Positions 50,975-60,361 of a DNA stretch of 64,000 nt are shown here, one piece after another. The notes below the pieces were generated by a model. It did no database searches. It worked only from the letters and a program-made list of their open reading frames with translations, and was not told where the DNA came from. Position 1 is the stretch's first letter. Every line of letters starts with the position of its first letter. The position numbers were made by a program, and so were the translations under genes. This DNA is from CAYUIG01 sp964444685 (GTDB lineage Bacteria; Gemmatimonadota; Gemmatimonadetes; Longimicrobiales; RSA9), in assembly GCA_964444685.1 (NCBI GenBank), contig CAYUIG010000019.1, forward strand, positions 1 through 64,000, read 5' to 3'.

Positions 50975-52305
50975 GTTCCGGGCGACCCGGCCGCCGCCGG
51001 CTCGAATTCGCCGATCCACGTCTCGAGGTCCGCCAGCGCGCGCTCCGCGAGCTGCTGCCGCCGCGCTATCCGATCGCGCACCTCCGAAGGCAGCGGATCC
51101 ACGAGCCCGAAGTTGGAGTTCATCGGCTGGAACTCCGATGGCTTCGCGCCGTGCAGGTACCTGTAGAGCGCACCGATCATCGTCGTCGACGGCGGCACCG
51201 CGGGCTCGAGACCATCCAGCAGACGCGCCATGTTGAGTCCGGCGAGAATGCCCGACGCAGCGGACTCCATGTAGCCTTCCACGCCCGTGAGCTGACCAGC
51301 GAAGATCACATCCGGCCGCGCCGGCGGTGCGCCGTACGGCAGCAGCCGCGCGGGGAAGTTCAGGTAGGTATTCCTGTGAATCGATCCAGTGCGCAGGAAC
51401 TCGGCGTTCTCGAGGCCGGGGATCATCCGGAAGATGCGCCGCTGTTCTCCGGTCCGCAGCCGCGTCTGGAAGCCGACCATGTTCCACATCTGCCCCTGCG
51501 CGTCCTCGCGGCGGAGTTGCACCACGGCCCAGGGGCGACGTCCCGTACGCGGATCCCGGAGCCCGACAGGCTTCATCGGACCGAAGCGCAGCGTGTCGGG
51601 CCCGCGCGAGGCGAGCACCTCGATGGGCAGGCAGCCCTCGAAATACGGGATGTTCTCCCAATCGTGGCCAGGATACGTGTCCGCCTCGCGCAGCGCAGCC
51701 ACGAAGTTTTCGTACGTCTCCCGGTCCAGCGGGCAGTTGAGGTAGTCGGTGGCATCGCCCTTCTCACGCCGCGATGCGAAGAAGACCCGCTCCATGTCGA
51801 TGGAGTCGTCTGCTACGATCGGCGCGATCGCGTCGTAGAACGCGAGGCCTTCCTCACCGATCAGCGCGGCGATGTCGGCGGACAGCGCATCGGATGTGAG
51901 CGGCCCGGTGGCGATGATCGCGGGTCCATCGGGCACCGCCGTCACCTCGCGCCGTTCGAGCCGGATGCGCGGATGCGACGCGATCGCGTCGGTCATCGCG
52001 CGCGCGAACAGCTCGCGGTCTACCGCAAGTGCGGCGCCGGCCGGAACACGCGCAGTCTCCGCAGCGCGCAGGACGAGCGAACCGAGCCGTCGCATCTCGG
52101 CCTTGAGAAGGCCGTGCGCATGCGTGGGCTCGATGCTCTTGAAGGAGTTGGTGCAGACGAGTTCGGCGAGCTGGTCCGTCTGGTGCGCCGGTGTGCGGGC
52201 GACCGGACGCATCTCGACGAGGGTCACATCGTGGCCCGCGTGCGCAAGCCGCCACGCCGCCTCGCAGCCGGCCAGACCACCGCCGACGACGAGCGCGCGC
52301 GCCAT
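50971..52305 (-). CDS. trmFO: Folate/FAD-dependent tRNA (uracil-54 C5) methyltransferase TrmFO
   Basis: Forms ribothymidine at position 54 of tRNAs using methylenetetrahydrofolate. It has 444 residues, an N-terminal FAD-binding VVGGGLAGCEAAWRLA, the family motif QTDQLAELVCTNSFKS with a catalytic Cys, and the C-terminal AGQLTGVEGYMESAASG. The start shares one base with the topA stop (TGATG). Confidence 0.96.
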   Translation of the reverse strand: MARALVVGGGLAGCEAAWRLAHAGHDVTLVEMRPVARTPAHQTDQLAELVCTNSFKSIEPTHAHGLLKAEMRRLGSLVLRAAETARVPAGAALAVDRELFARAMTDAIASHPRIRLERREVTAVPDGPAIIATGPLTSDALSADIAALIGEEGLAFYDAIAPIVADDSIDMERVFFASRREKGDATDYLNCPLDRETYENFVAALREADTYPGHDWENIPYFEGCLPIEVLASRGPDTLRFGPMKPVGLRDPRTGRRPWAVVQLRREDAQGQMWNMVGFQTRLRTGEQRRIFRMIPGLENAEFLRTGSIHRNTYLNFPARLLPYGAPPARPDVIFAGQLTGVEGYMESAASGILAGLNMARLLDGLEPAVPPSTTMIGALYRYLHGAKPSEFQPMNSNFGLVDPLPSEVRDRIARRQQLAERALADLETWIGEFEPAAAGSPGT

Positions 52306-54704
52306 CAGCTGCGGCTCCGGCCGCCGCCGCGTCCCTTCCCCGCCCCGGTGCGCGCACGCTGCTTCTTCACGGGCTTCTTCTGTGCGCGCCGTTCGGCAGG
52401 TGTGGTCGCCGCGCCGGTGGACGCTTCCACCGTGCCGTCGGCAGCGCTCGTGAACGACACGTTGCAGTTCGGGCAGCGCAGCGTCTCGCCCTTCGACTTC
52501 GTGACCTTCTTCAGCAGGAACGGGTGCGCGCACTCCGGACACGGCGTCGGGATCGGCTCATCCCAGACGGACCAGTCGCACTCGGGATAGCGGGTGCAGC
52601 CCCAGAACGGCTTGCCCTTGCGCGTGCGCTTCTCGCCGATCTCGCCCTGTTTGCACTGCGGGCACTTCAGCCCCGGAATCGTACGCGGCCGCGTGTGCCG
52701 GCACTTCGGGTAGTTGCTGCACGAGATGAACGCGCCGAACCGGCCCTGCCGTTCGACCAGCTCGCCGCCGCAGTCGGGGCACTTCTCGCCGATCGGCTTC
52801 GGCTCCGCCTTCTCCTTGTCATCGAGGGAAGCCGTGTGACGGCAATCGGGATAACCCGAGCAGCCGAGGAAGCGGCCGTAGCGGTTCCACTTCACGCGCA
52901 GCGGGCGGCCGCATTCGGGGCAGTTGCCCGCATCTTCGGGAGGCGGCACGATGTCGTGGCCCTTCTTCTCCACCTCCTCGAGCCGGCGCTGGAGCGGACC
53001 GTGGAACCGCTCGAGCACCTTCCGCCAGTCGAGCTCGCCCTCCTCGATGCGGTCCAGCTCGCTTTCCATGCCGCTCGTGAAGCCGACATCGAACAGGTCG
53101 GGGAAGCCGCGCACGAGGAACTGCGCCACGGTTTCACCGAGCGGCGTGGGGTGGAAGCGCTTCTGCTCGATCTTCACGTACTCACGATCGGTGATCGTCG
53201 AGATGATCTGCGCGTACGTCGACGGCCGCCCGATCCCGAGCTTTTCCAGCTCCTTCACGAGGCTCGCTTCCGTATAGCGCGGCGGCGGTTGCGTGAAGTG
53301 CTGCTCCGGAACGAGCGCGCGCAGGCGGCAGCGATCCCCTTCCTCCATCGCGGGAAGCGGATCGAGATCGTCGAGCGTGCGATGGTCGCCTTCCTCACGC
53401 GCTTCCGTGTAGAGCCGCGTGAAGCCGTCGAACTTCATGACCGACCCGGTGGCGCGGAACAGGTACTTGCGGCCCGAAGCGCCGGCGATGTCGAAATCCA
53501 CCGTGGTCGTGTCGAAGACAGCGGGCGTCATCTGGCCGGCGACGAAGCGCAGCCAGATCAGCTCGTACAGGCGCAGCTGATCGCGCTCCAGGAAGCTGCG
53601 GACGGCGTCCGGCGTGCGCATCGCATCGGTCGGCCGGATGGCCTCGTGTGCTTCCTGCGCGCCCTTCTGCTGCTTGCCGCCCCACAGCCGCGGCGACTTC
53701 GGCAGGTACGCATCGCCGAAGGATCGTTCGATCCATTCGCGTGCACCCTGAACCGCGCCCGCCGACACGCGCGTCGAGTCGGTACGCATGTAGGTGATGA
53801 GACCGACCGAACCTTCGCTGCCGAGCTCCACCCCTTCGTACAGCTGCTGCGCAAGGCGCATCGTCTTCGCGGCCGGGAAGCCGAGCCGCTTCGCCGCTTC
53901 CTGCTGGAGCGTGGACGTCGTGAACGGCGCGGGCGCATTCTTCAGCCGCTCCCGCCGCCTGATCTCCGTGATGTCGAACGGAACGCCGTCGACGTCTTCG
54001 ACGACCGCCGTGGCCTCTTCCTCGTTGCCGAGCTTGAACGCCTTGCCGTCGATGTGGTGCAGCTTCGCGTCGAACTCGCCGCCCTCGTGCGCGAGCTGCG
54101 CGGTGATCGACCAGTACTCCTCGGCCACGAACGCGCGGATCTCCGCCTCGCGCTCGGTGATGAGCCGGAGCGCCACGGTCTGCACGCGCCCCGCGGAAAG
54201 CCCCGGACGGATCGGCTTCCAGAGCATCGGCGACACCTGGTAGCCGACCAGTCGATCGAGGATGCGCCGTGCCTGCTGCGCCTCGACCTTGCGCATGTCG
54301 AGCTCGTCGGGATGCTCGAGTGCGGCGCGCACGGCGTCGCGCGTGATCTCGTGGAAACGGATACGGCGGAAGCGCGCCGGCCCCTCATCCTCGTAGCCGA
54401 GCTGCTCGGCCACGTGCCACGCAATGGCCTCGCCTTCGCGGTCCGGGTCGGTCGCGAGCAGCACCTCCGCCGCACTCGCAGCGTCGCGGCGCAGCTCCTG
54501 GATGACGCGACCCTTGCCGCGGATCGTCACGTACGTCGGCTCGAAGCCGTGCTCGACGTCGACGCCCAGATCGCGTTCCGGAAGGTCACGGATGTGACCG
54601 ACGGATGCGCGCACGACGTACTCCGGACCCAGGTACCGTCCGATCGTGCGCGCCTTCGCCGGTGACTCGACGACTACCAGCCGCTTTTCCTTCTTCGCCG
54701 CCAT
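52305..54704 (-). CDS. topA: DNA topoisomerase I with four C-terminal zinc fingers
   Basis: Type IA topoisomerase, 799 residues. The Toprim domain opens LVVVESPAKARTIGRYLG with the DPDREGEAIAWH motif; the nucleophile Tyr is in GLITYMRTDSTR. Four C4 zinc fingers lie near the C terminus (CPECGRPL..., CPDCGGEL..., CPQCKQGE..., CPECAHPF...), then a basic Lys/Arg tail, as in TopA of many actinobacterial and Gemmatimonadota-like lineages. Confidence 0.97.
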   Translation of the reverse strand: MAAKKEKRLVVVESPAKARTIGRYLGPEYVVRASVGHIRDLPERDLGVDVEHGFEPTYVTIRGKGRVIQELRRDAASAAEVLLATDPDREGEAIAWHVAEQLGYEDEGPARFRRIRFHEITRDAVRAALEHPDELDMRKVEAQQARRILDRLVGYQVSPMLWKPIRPGLSAGRVQTVALRLITEREAEIRAFVAEEYWSITAQLAHEGGEFDAKLHHIDGKAFKLGNEEEATAVVEDVDGVPFDITEIRRRERLKNAPAPFTTSTLQQEAAKRLGFPAAKTMRLAQQLYEGVELGSEGSVGLITYMRTDSTRVSAGAVQGAREWIERSFGDAYLPKSPRLWGGKQQKGAQEAHEAIRPTDAMRTPDAVRSFLERDQLRLYELIWLRFVAGQMTPAVFDTTTVDFDIAGASGRKYLFRATGSVMKFDGFTRLYTEAREEGDHRTLDDLDPLPAMEEGDRCRLRALVPEQHFTQPPPRYTEASLVKELEKLGIGRPSTYAQIISTITDREYVKIEQKRFHPTPLGETVAQFLVRGFPDLFDVGFTSGMESELDRIEEGELDWRKVLERFHGPLQRRLEEVEKKGHDIVPPPEDAGNCPECGRPLRVKWNRYGRFLGCSGYPDCRHTASLDDKEKAEPKPIGEKCPDCGGELVERQGRFGAFISCSNYPKCRHTRPRTIPGLKCPQCKQGEIGEKRTRKGKPFWGCTRYPECDWSVWDEPIPTPCPECAHPFLLKKVTKSKGETLRCPNCNVSFTSAADGTVEASTGAATTPAERRAQKKPVKKQRARTGAGKGRGGGRSRS

Positions 54705-54714
54705 CGCCCTTCTT

Positions 54715-55230
54715 TCATGTCGTTATGTGCCGGAAGATCTCCTCCGCCACACGCTCGGGGTCCTTCCCACCCGTATCCACGATGTGGTCGGCTCGCGCGT
54801 ACATCGGCTCGCGGACCCTGAGCAGCGCGCGGGCCCGCTCCAGCGGGTCCTCGCCTTCCAGCAGCGGCCTCTGTACCCCCGATGCGAGGGCCCGTTGCAC
54901 CGCGATCTCCGGTGGTGTACGCAGCCAGATCGTGATGGAACCGGGTGGCAGCGACTCGAATGCGCCGGGCCGCGCGGCCCAGCCGCCGCCCGGAGCGACG
55001 ACCGCCCGGCGCACGGAGGATAACTCGCCGGTCAACTCCTCCTCGAGCGCGCGGAACCCGTGCTCGCCCACCGCGCTGAAGATCTCGGGGATCGTCGCAC
55101 GCGCGCGTCGCTCGATCTCCTCGTCGAAGTCGAGAAAGCGCCAGCCGAGCCGCCGGGCGAGGATGCGGCCGACGGTGGTCTTGCCGGCACCCATGAAGCC
55201 GATCAGGACGATGCAGCCGGATTCGTTCAC
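54715..55230 (-). CDS. aroK: Shikimate kinase
   Basis: Phosphorylates shikimate in the aromatic amino-acid pathway. It has 171 residues, Walker A GFMGAGKTT (11-19), the shikimate site DFDEEIERRA and GGGWAARP, and the lid arginine in RPLLEG. It overlaps the end of aroC by four bases and is followed by topA after 10 bases. Confidence 0.95.
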   Translation of the reverse strand: MNESGCIVLIGFMGAGKTTVGRILARRLGWRFLDFDEEIERRARATIPEIFSAVGEHGFRALEEELTGELSSVRRAVVAPGGGWAARPGAFESLPPGSITIWLRTPPEIAVQRALASGVQRPLLEGEDPLERARALLRVREPMYARADHIVDTGGKDPERVAEEIFRHITT

Positions 55231-56453
55231 GGCTCGGACGAAGCCTCGCGCAGCGCCTGCGTGCGGCGCGCGAGCTGCGCGATGTAGGCGTCGTAGTTGC
55301 GGCGCATCTCCGAGATGCTGTCACTGCCGAACTTCTCGAGCATGGCATCCGCGAGGACGATGGCCACCATCGCCTCACCGACGACACCGGCCGCGGGCAG
55401 CGCAACGACGTCGCTGCGCTCGCGCACCGCGTCCGCACGCTCGCCCGTGCGCATGTCCACGCTGCGCAGCGGGCGCATGAGCGTGGACAGCGGCTTCATG
55501 GCCACACGCACGACCAGCGGCTCGCCCGTTGTGATGCCGCCCTCGAGTCCGCCCGCGCTGTTGGACGTGCGGCGGAATCCGCCCGCAGCCGTGCGCGCGG
55601 AGTCGGCCTCGATCTCGTCGTGCACCGCGGAGCCGCGCCGGCGCGCGGCCTCGAAGCCGAGCCCGATCTCGACGCCTTTCATTGCCTGGATCGACATGAG
55701 TGCACCCGCGAGGCGTGCGTCCAGGCGGCGGTCCCACGCCACGTGACTGCCGAGTCCGACCGGCAGCCCGCGCACGACCACCTCGAACACACCGCCCAGC
55801 GTGTCGCCATCGGCCTTCGCGGCGTCGATCTCTTCGATCATCCGTGCCTCGGCCGCCGGGTCCAGTGTCCTTACAGGCGACGCATCCGCCGCAGCATTCA
55901 GGTCGTCCGGCAGCGTCCCGGGCGAGCCGGCTTCGATGCCGCCGAGCATGACGATGTGGCTGCCCACGGTGATGCCGAACTCGGAGAGCAGCCGCCGCGC
56001 GATGGCACCGGCCGCTACGCGCGCGGTCGTCTCGCGTGCGGATGCGCGCTCGAGGATGTCGCGCGCATCGTCGCGATCGTACTTGAGGATGCCGACGAGG
56101 TCGGCATGGCCCGGGCGCGGCAGGTGCACGCGTCGCAGGCGCCGCTCGTCATCCAGATCTTCGGGCGGCGGCTCGGGCGACATCGGCAGCCGCCAGTGCT
56201 CGTAGTCGCGGTTGCGGATGAGCATCGCGATCGGTGAGCCCAGCGTCTCGCCGAGACGCACACCGGCGAGGAACTCCGCCGCATCCTGCTCGATGCGCAT
56301 GCGGCCGCCGCGGCCGTATCCGCCCTGGCGGCGGCGGAGATCGGGATCGATGTCGCGCGCGGCGATCAGCGACAGCCCCGCGGGCACGCCCTCGACCAGC
56401 GCAACCAGCGCGGGACCGTGCGACTCGCCTGCCGTGTGAAAGCTGAACCGCAT
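55227..56453 (-). CDS. aroC: Chorismate synthase
   Basis: Last step to chorismate, with reduced FMN. It has 408 residues; FMN-type signature FHTAGESHGPALVALVEGVPAG, GRGGRMRIEQDAAEF, ETTARVAAGAIARRLL and the RRTSNSAGGLEGGITTGEPL stretch are present. First gene of a seven-gene block that also holds aroK, topA, trmFO, xerC and hslVU. Confidence 0.97.
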   Translation of the reverse strand: MRFSFHTAGESHGPALVALVEGVPAGLSLIAARDIDPDLRRRQGGYGRGGRMRIEQDAAEFLAGVRLGETLGSPIAMLIRNRDYEHWRLPMSPEPPPEDLDDERRLRRVHLPRPGHADLVGILKYDRDDARDILERASARETTARVAAGAIARRLLSEFGITVGSHIVMLGGIEAGSPGTLPDDLNAAADASPVRTLDPAAEARMIEEIDAAKADGDTLGGVFEVVVRGLPVGLGSHVAWDRRLDARLAGALMSIQAMKGVEIGLGFEAARRRGSAVHDEIEADSARTAAGGFRRTSNSAGGLEGGITTGEPLVVRVAMKPLSTLMRPLRSVDMRTGERADAVRERSDVVALPAAGVVGEAMVAIVLADAMLEKFGSDSISEMRRNYDAYIAQLARRTQALREASSEP

Positions 56454-56472
56454 TGCGCCCCCGTCCGAAGTC

Positions 56473-56500
56473 GAAGAGCCCGGCCGAAGCCGGGCTCTTC
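56473..56500 (-). promoter_or_regulatory. Perfect 12-bp hairpin with UUCG tetraloop in the aroC leader
   Basis: On the minus strand GAAGAGCCCGGC, TTCG, GCCGGGCTCTTC: a stable C(UUCG)G tetraloop. It is about 19 bases before the aroC ATG and 44 bases past the lipoprotein stop. The start site of the aroC promoter lies just upstream, so the hairpin would be in the mRNA leader, though it could also terminate the lipoprotein transcript. Confidence 0.6.
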
Positions 56501-56511
56501 AAGGAACGGAC

Positions 56512-56541
56512 TATATAACCGCCGCTCGGCGGCGATGTCCA
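56512..56541 (-). promoter_or_regulatory. Sigma70 promoter ahead of aroC
   Basis: TGGACA (56541-56536), an 18-base spacer and TATATA (56517-56512). The spacer itself is a CCGCCG/CGGCGG palindrome. Predicted start near 56505, 52 bases before the aroC ATG. Confidence 0.55.
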
Positions 56542-56544
56542 GCC

Positions 56545-58065
56545 TCAGCGGCGCGTGCGCTGCCGCCGCTTCCGCTCGCTACGCACATTCAGCGCAGCGG
56601 ATTCGATTCTCACGGCGGCGGCCGCGGGGGCGAGCCCCGCGGGACCGCCCGCCGCCGTGATCGCGCCAGGAACCGGCGGGACGACCGGAGCCGGCGCAGG
56701 CGTTGCCGATGTATCCGTCTGAATCACGATCACCTGAATGGTGCCCAGTGCGCTGGCCTCACCGGCCGCATCGACAACCTGAGCGGTCACGGTCATCACC
56801 GAGTTCGGCGCGTCCTGCGGCACCGACTCGAAGACGACCAGGCTCGAGATGCTCGCCCGCTGCGGCGTGATCGGCACCGACCGCTGCGAGTTGACCGGAC
56901 CGCCGAAGTACACGTCCACACGCGACAGCGGCCGCAGACCCTCTGCGTCGATCTCGATCAGCACGTTGTCACCCGCATTCACGGTCACCGGACCGCGGAC
57001 GTCCAGCAGCGTCGGCGGGCCGAGCGGCACGATCACGACACCGGTCTCCGTCATGCTCACCGCACCGCCGGCGTCCACCGCGAACACACTCACGTTGATC
57101 ACCGGATTCATGATCCCCGCGGGCACGGGCACCGTGACGACTTCGCTGAGCTGCGAGCGCGACGGGTCGACGGGCCGGACCAGGTCGGTGTTGATGCCGC
57201 CGCGCAGCTGCACGCGCAGCTCCTTGATGTTGCGCACACCCTGCGCATCGACGCCGACCATGAGTGTCGAACCCGCGTGCACCGTGTCGGGCAGGGTGAG
57301 CGTCAGCGTGGGCGGATCGAACACGAGCGGCACGGTCAGCGAACGCGTCTGGCTCACCAGACCGTTCTCATCGCGTGCGAACACCTCGACGTCCAGGAAC
57401 GTGTCCTGCACCGCCGTGGGCAGATCGACGATCAGGTTCGCCGCTGCGCTCATCGAAGGCGAGGCGACCGCGACGGTCGTGTCCTTCGAGATGGCGCCCG
57501 TCATCTTGACGCGGAAATCCACGATCCGCTTCGTGCCGGCCGCAGCCATGCTCACGAGCAGGGGCGAACCCGGGCGCGCCTCGCTCGGACCGCTCAGGTT
57601 CGTGATCGTCGGCGGGCCGAAGGCCACGACCGTGGTCTCCTGCACGCGGCTGATGTTGCCCAGCACGTCCGTGATCGAGGCCGTCACCTGGATCAGCGTA
57701 TCCGTGAGCATCGTCGGCAGCGGCAGTGCCACCACCTGCGACACACGGATCTCGGGCGGATCCAGCTTGATCGACGTGTCCTGCGTCACGGCGCCGCGCA
57801 GCGAGATGTCGACGCGCGAGATGCCGCGCTGCGCGACCGCGTCGACCCGCACGCGGATCGTATCGCCACCGAGCGCGGCTTCCGGCGCGGCCAGCGCGGT
57901 CACGCGCGGCACGAACGACGGACCCTCGCCCGTGAAGAGATTGTCACCCTCGCACGCCGACAGCAGTGCCGTCGCCGAGAGGAGCATGACCAGCGCGGGC
58001 AGCGCCCGCCGCCGGATTCGCAGGCGCGTCGCGCCCGCGCCGTACCCAACCTTCAGCCTTGCCAT
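56545..58065 (-). CDS. Lipoprotein with four immunoglobulin-like repeats
   Basis: A 506-residue predicted outer-membrane or periplasmic lipoprotein. Lipobox LLSAC (Cys38) follows a long, Arg-rich leader. Four repeats of about 100 residues (about 52-148, 149-250, 251-348, 349-449) each end in a VDxxG or similar turn and a V(V/I)xxGPPT or FDPPT linker. A Pro/Ala tail ends RSERKRRQRTRR. It ends the pilMNOPQ operon and may strengthen the secretin or pilus, but this is inference. Confidence 0.8.
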   Translation of the reverse strand: MARLKVGYGAGATRLRIRRRALPALVMLLSATALLSACEGDNLFTGEGPSFVPRVTALAAPEAALGGDTIRVRVDAVAQRGISRVDISLRGAVTQDTSIKLDPPEIRVSQVVALPLPTMLTDTLIQVTASITDVLGNISRVQETTVVAFGPPTITNLSGPSEARPGSPLLVSMAAAGTKRIVDFRVKMTGAISKDTTVAVASPSMSAAANLIVDLPTAVQDTFLDVEVFARDENGLVSQTRSLTVPLVFDPPTLTLTLPDTVHAGSTLMVGVDAQGVRNIKELRVQLRGGINTDLVRPVDPSRSQLSEVVTVPVPAGIMNPVINVSVFAVDAGGAVSMTETGVVIVPLGPPTLLDVRGPVTVNAGDNVLIEIDAEGLRPLSRVDVYFGGPVNSQRSVPITPQRASISSLVVFESVPQDAPNSVMTVTAQVVDAAGEASALGTIQVIVIQTDTSATPAPAPVVPPVPGAITAAGGPAGLAPAAAAVRIESAALNVRSERKRRQRTRR

Positions 58066-58132
58066 AGTCCGTTCCGTTCGGTGAACCAGGGATCGTCCGG
58101 GAGCCGGGGCCTCACAGTCGCGTCGCACGGGA

Positions 58133-59881
58133 TCAGTCCCTGATGATGTGCGGCGTGACCATGATGAGCAGGTCCCTCTTGTTCTCCTGCTCTCGGGTGT
58201 TGCGGAACAGCGAACCGATCACCGGCAGATCCATGAGGAACGGAATGCCGGTCCGCACCTTGCTCTTCTCCGTGATCGTCAGACCGCCGATCACCGCCGT
58301 CTCGCCATCGCTGACCAGCACTTCCGTGTCTGCCTCCTGCGTCGTGAACACGACACCGATGTCGGAGGACGCGGGGATGGCGTCGGAGCGCTCTGCGTGC
58401 ATCACCAGACGGACCTGGTCGCCGATGATGTGCGGCGTCACGGCCAGGATCACACCCGTCTGCTTGAATTCCACCGTTGCGACCGGGCCGGCCTGGGCGC
58501 CCGCACCACCGCCGCCGCCGCCGGCACCGAACGCGCCGGCGTCGATCACGCGCACGGGCGTCTCCTGACCGACCTGGATGTACGCCGGCCGGTGGTTCAT
58601 CACCGTGATCGTGGGCGTGGCCTGAATGTCACTCAGCGTGACGGTCTGGAGCGCCTCGAGGAACGTGATCAGCGTGTGCCGGCCGAGCACGAGCGACGTA
58701 ACGAGCTCGAGCGCGGGGCTGGGCACCGGATAGTTGGCGTTGGCCAGCGCAGCGACCGAGTTGCCGCCGAGCAGTACCACGTCTTCGCTGGTGGCCTCAT
58801 CGGGCTCGAATACGCCGTTGCCGTTCTGGTCCGCGAAGCCCGACACCTTCTGGTTGAACTGGTTGCCGCGCGAGTCCTTCAGGTCGTACGTGACACCCAT
58901 CTGCTCGAGCGCGGTGCGATCCACGAACGCGATCTTCGCCGAGATGTTCACCTGCGGCGGGCGGACGTCCATCTCGCGGATCAGCGGCATCACCTGGTCC
59001 AGCACGGACGGCCGCTCGGTGATCAGCAGCGAGTTGGCCGCCGGGTTCGCCGCCGCGCGGCCCTGCTCCGTGATCAGCTGCCGCACGGAGTTCACGATCG
59101 AGTCCGCGCTCACGAACTGCAGCTGGATCTGCCGGACCTCGAGCGGCTCCTGCGTCTGCGTCTCCGCGCGGCTCGCCGCGTCCAGCACGATGATCACGCC
59201 GCTCTCCAGCTCACGCGCGTACAGGCCGTTCGCCGCCAGGATCGCCGACAGTGCGCGGTCCCACGGCTGATTGCGGATGTCCGCCGTGATCGACTTCGAC
59301 TTCACCGTCTCGCTCGCGATGATGCTCGTCCCCGCGAAGTCCGCGAAGGCGGAGAGCACCTCGGACAGCGGACGCTCCGTGAACTCGACCGTGATCGGCA
59401 CCTCCTGGAGGTCCGGCGCCGCGCCGAACGCCTCGGGCGGCGGTGCCGCCGCTGCGGGCGCTGCCTCAGGCTGACGCTCGGCCTCCGCGGTGGTCAGGCC
59501 GCTCGCCACGGTCCACGTCGTGAAGGCCCCGCCGTTGTTCGGGAACGACAGGCGCAGCGCGCCCGCCTCCTCCGAGAAGCGGTATTCCACATCCGCATCG
59601 AGGTCGATCACCACGCGGATGATGCCCGGCTGGAAGGGGCCGATTCGGACCGACTGTACGCCGCCGCGGCCGACCGAGTGACGCGCAGCCTCGACCGGGC
59701 TCACGCCACGCAGATCGACCACCAGCCGCGCCGGGTCGGTCAGCGGGAAATGCGTCGCCATGACCTCGCCGTCGACCTCGATCACGACCTCGGTCCGGTC
59801 GGCGACGGGGACGACGCTCAGGCCGGTGACGCTCGGTTCGGGCGCGAGAACGGCCAGCGAGAGCGCGATGATCGGAATCAT
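58133..59881 (-). CDS. pilQ: Type IV pilus secretin PilQ
   Basis: Outer-membrane channel for the pilus. It has 582 residues: signal peptide, one AMIN domain (about 17-115) that binds peptidoglycan, one STN/N0-like domain (about 165-235), one N1-like repeat (about 245-305) and the C-terminal secretin barrel (about 310-582; ending GIPFLMDLPVIGSLF and LLIMVTPHIIRD). Most proteobacterial PilQ proteins have two or more AMIN repeats; here only one. Downstream of pilP by three bases. Confidence 0.95.
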   Translation of the reverse strand: MIPIIALSLAVLAPEPSVTGLSVVPVADRTEVVIEVDGEVMATHFPLTDPARLVVDLRGVSPVEAARHSVGRGGVQSVRIGPFQPGIIRVVIDLDADVEYRFSEEAGALRLSFPNNGGAFTTWTVASGLTTAEAERQPEAAPAAAAPPPEAFGAAPDLQEVPITVEFTERPLSEVLSAFADFAGTSIIASETVKSKSITADIRNQPWDRALSAILAANGLYARELESGVIIVLDAASRAETQTQEPLEVRQIQLQFVSADSIVNSVRQLITEQGRAAANPAANSLLITERPSVLDQVMPLIREMDVRPPQVNISAKIAFVDRTALEQMGVTYDLKDSRGNQFNQKVSGFADQNGNGVFEPDEATSEDVVLLGGNSVAALANANYPVPSPALELVTSLVLGRHTLITFLEALQTVTLSDIQATPTITVMNHRPAYIQVGQETPVRVIDAGAFGAGGGGGGAGAQAGPVATVEFKQTGVILAVTPHIIGDQVRLVMHAERSDAIPASSDIGVVFTTQEADTEVLVSDGETAVIGGLTITEKSKVRTGIPFLMDLPVIGSLFRNTREQENKRDLLIMVTPHIIRD

Positions 59882-59884
59882 CGA

Positions 59885-60361
59885 TCAAGCTCCTTCCGTG
59901 GGCTTCTTGAGTTCGAGCACCTGCTGGCGGCGAACGCCCAGGTTCTCGACGGAGAAAACGACATGGGACTTCGCGATGTCCTGCACCTGCGCGTTGCCGA
60001 TGATGTCGCCGCGGCGGACGCGATGGATCTTGCCGCGCGCATCCGACAGCACGGCGACGCTCTGGCTCGGGATGTCGACGAAGATGATCATCCGGAGCGT
60101 CAGGTCCTCGAAGATCGGACCCGCCGCCTCGCCTTCCGCCAGCGGCCGGAAGGGGTCGCGCAGACCGATCGCGCCGTAGTCGAAGACTTCGCGCTCGAAC
60201 ACCAGGATCGGATCGGGCGCACCTGCGGAGGGCGCTGCGGCCGGATCGGCCGAGGCCACCACCGGGCCCGCGTTCTCCTGGGCGTCGACGGCGTTGAACA
60301 GTACCAGCGCAGCGCCGGCCAGCAGCGCCGCACCACCGATGATGCTACGACCTCGCGACAT
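59885..60361 (-). CDS. pilP: Pilus assembly lipoprotein-like PilP
   Basis: A 158-residue periplasmic protein that links PilNO to PilQ. An N-terminal hydrophobic segment precedes the PilP domain starting at DPFRPL. Unlike many PilP proteins there is no clear lipobox Cys; it probably uses an uncleaved anchor or Sec signal. ATG 60361 follows GGGGACA and overlaps the pilO end by 17 bases. Confidence 0.85.
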   Translation of the reverse strand: MSRGRSIIGGAALLAGAALVLFNAVDAQENAGPVVASADPAAAPSAGAPDPILVFEREVFDYGAIGLRDPFRPLAEGEAAGPIFEDLTLRMIIFVDIPSQSVAVLSDARGKIHRVRRGDIIGNAQVQDIAKSHVVFSVENLGVRRQQVLELKKPTEGA

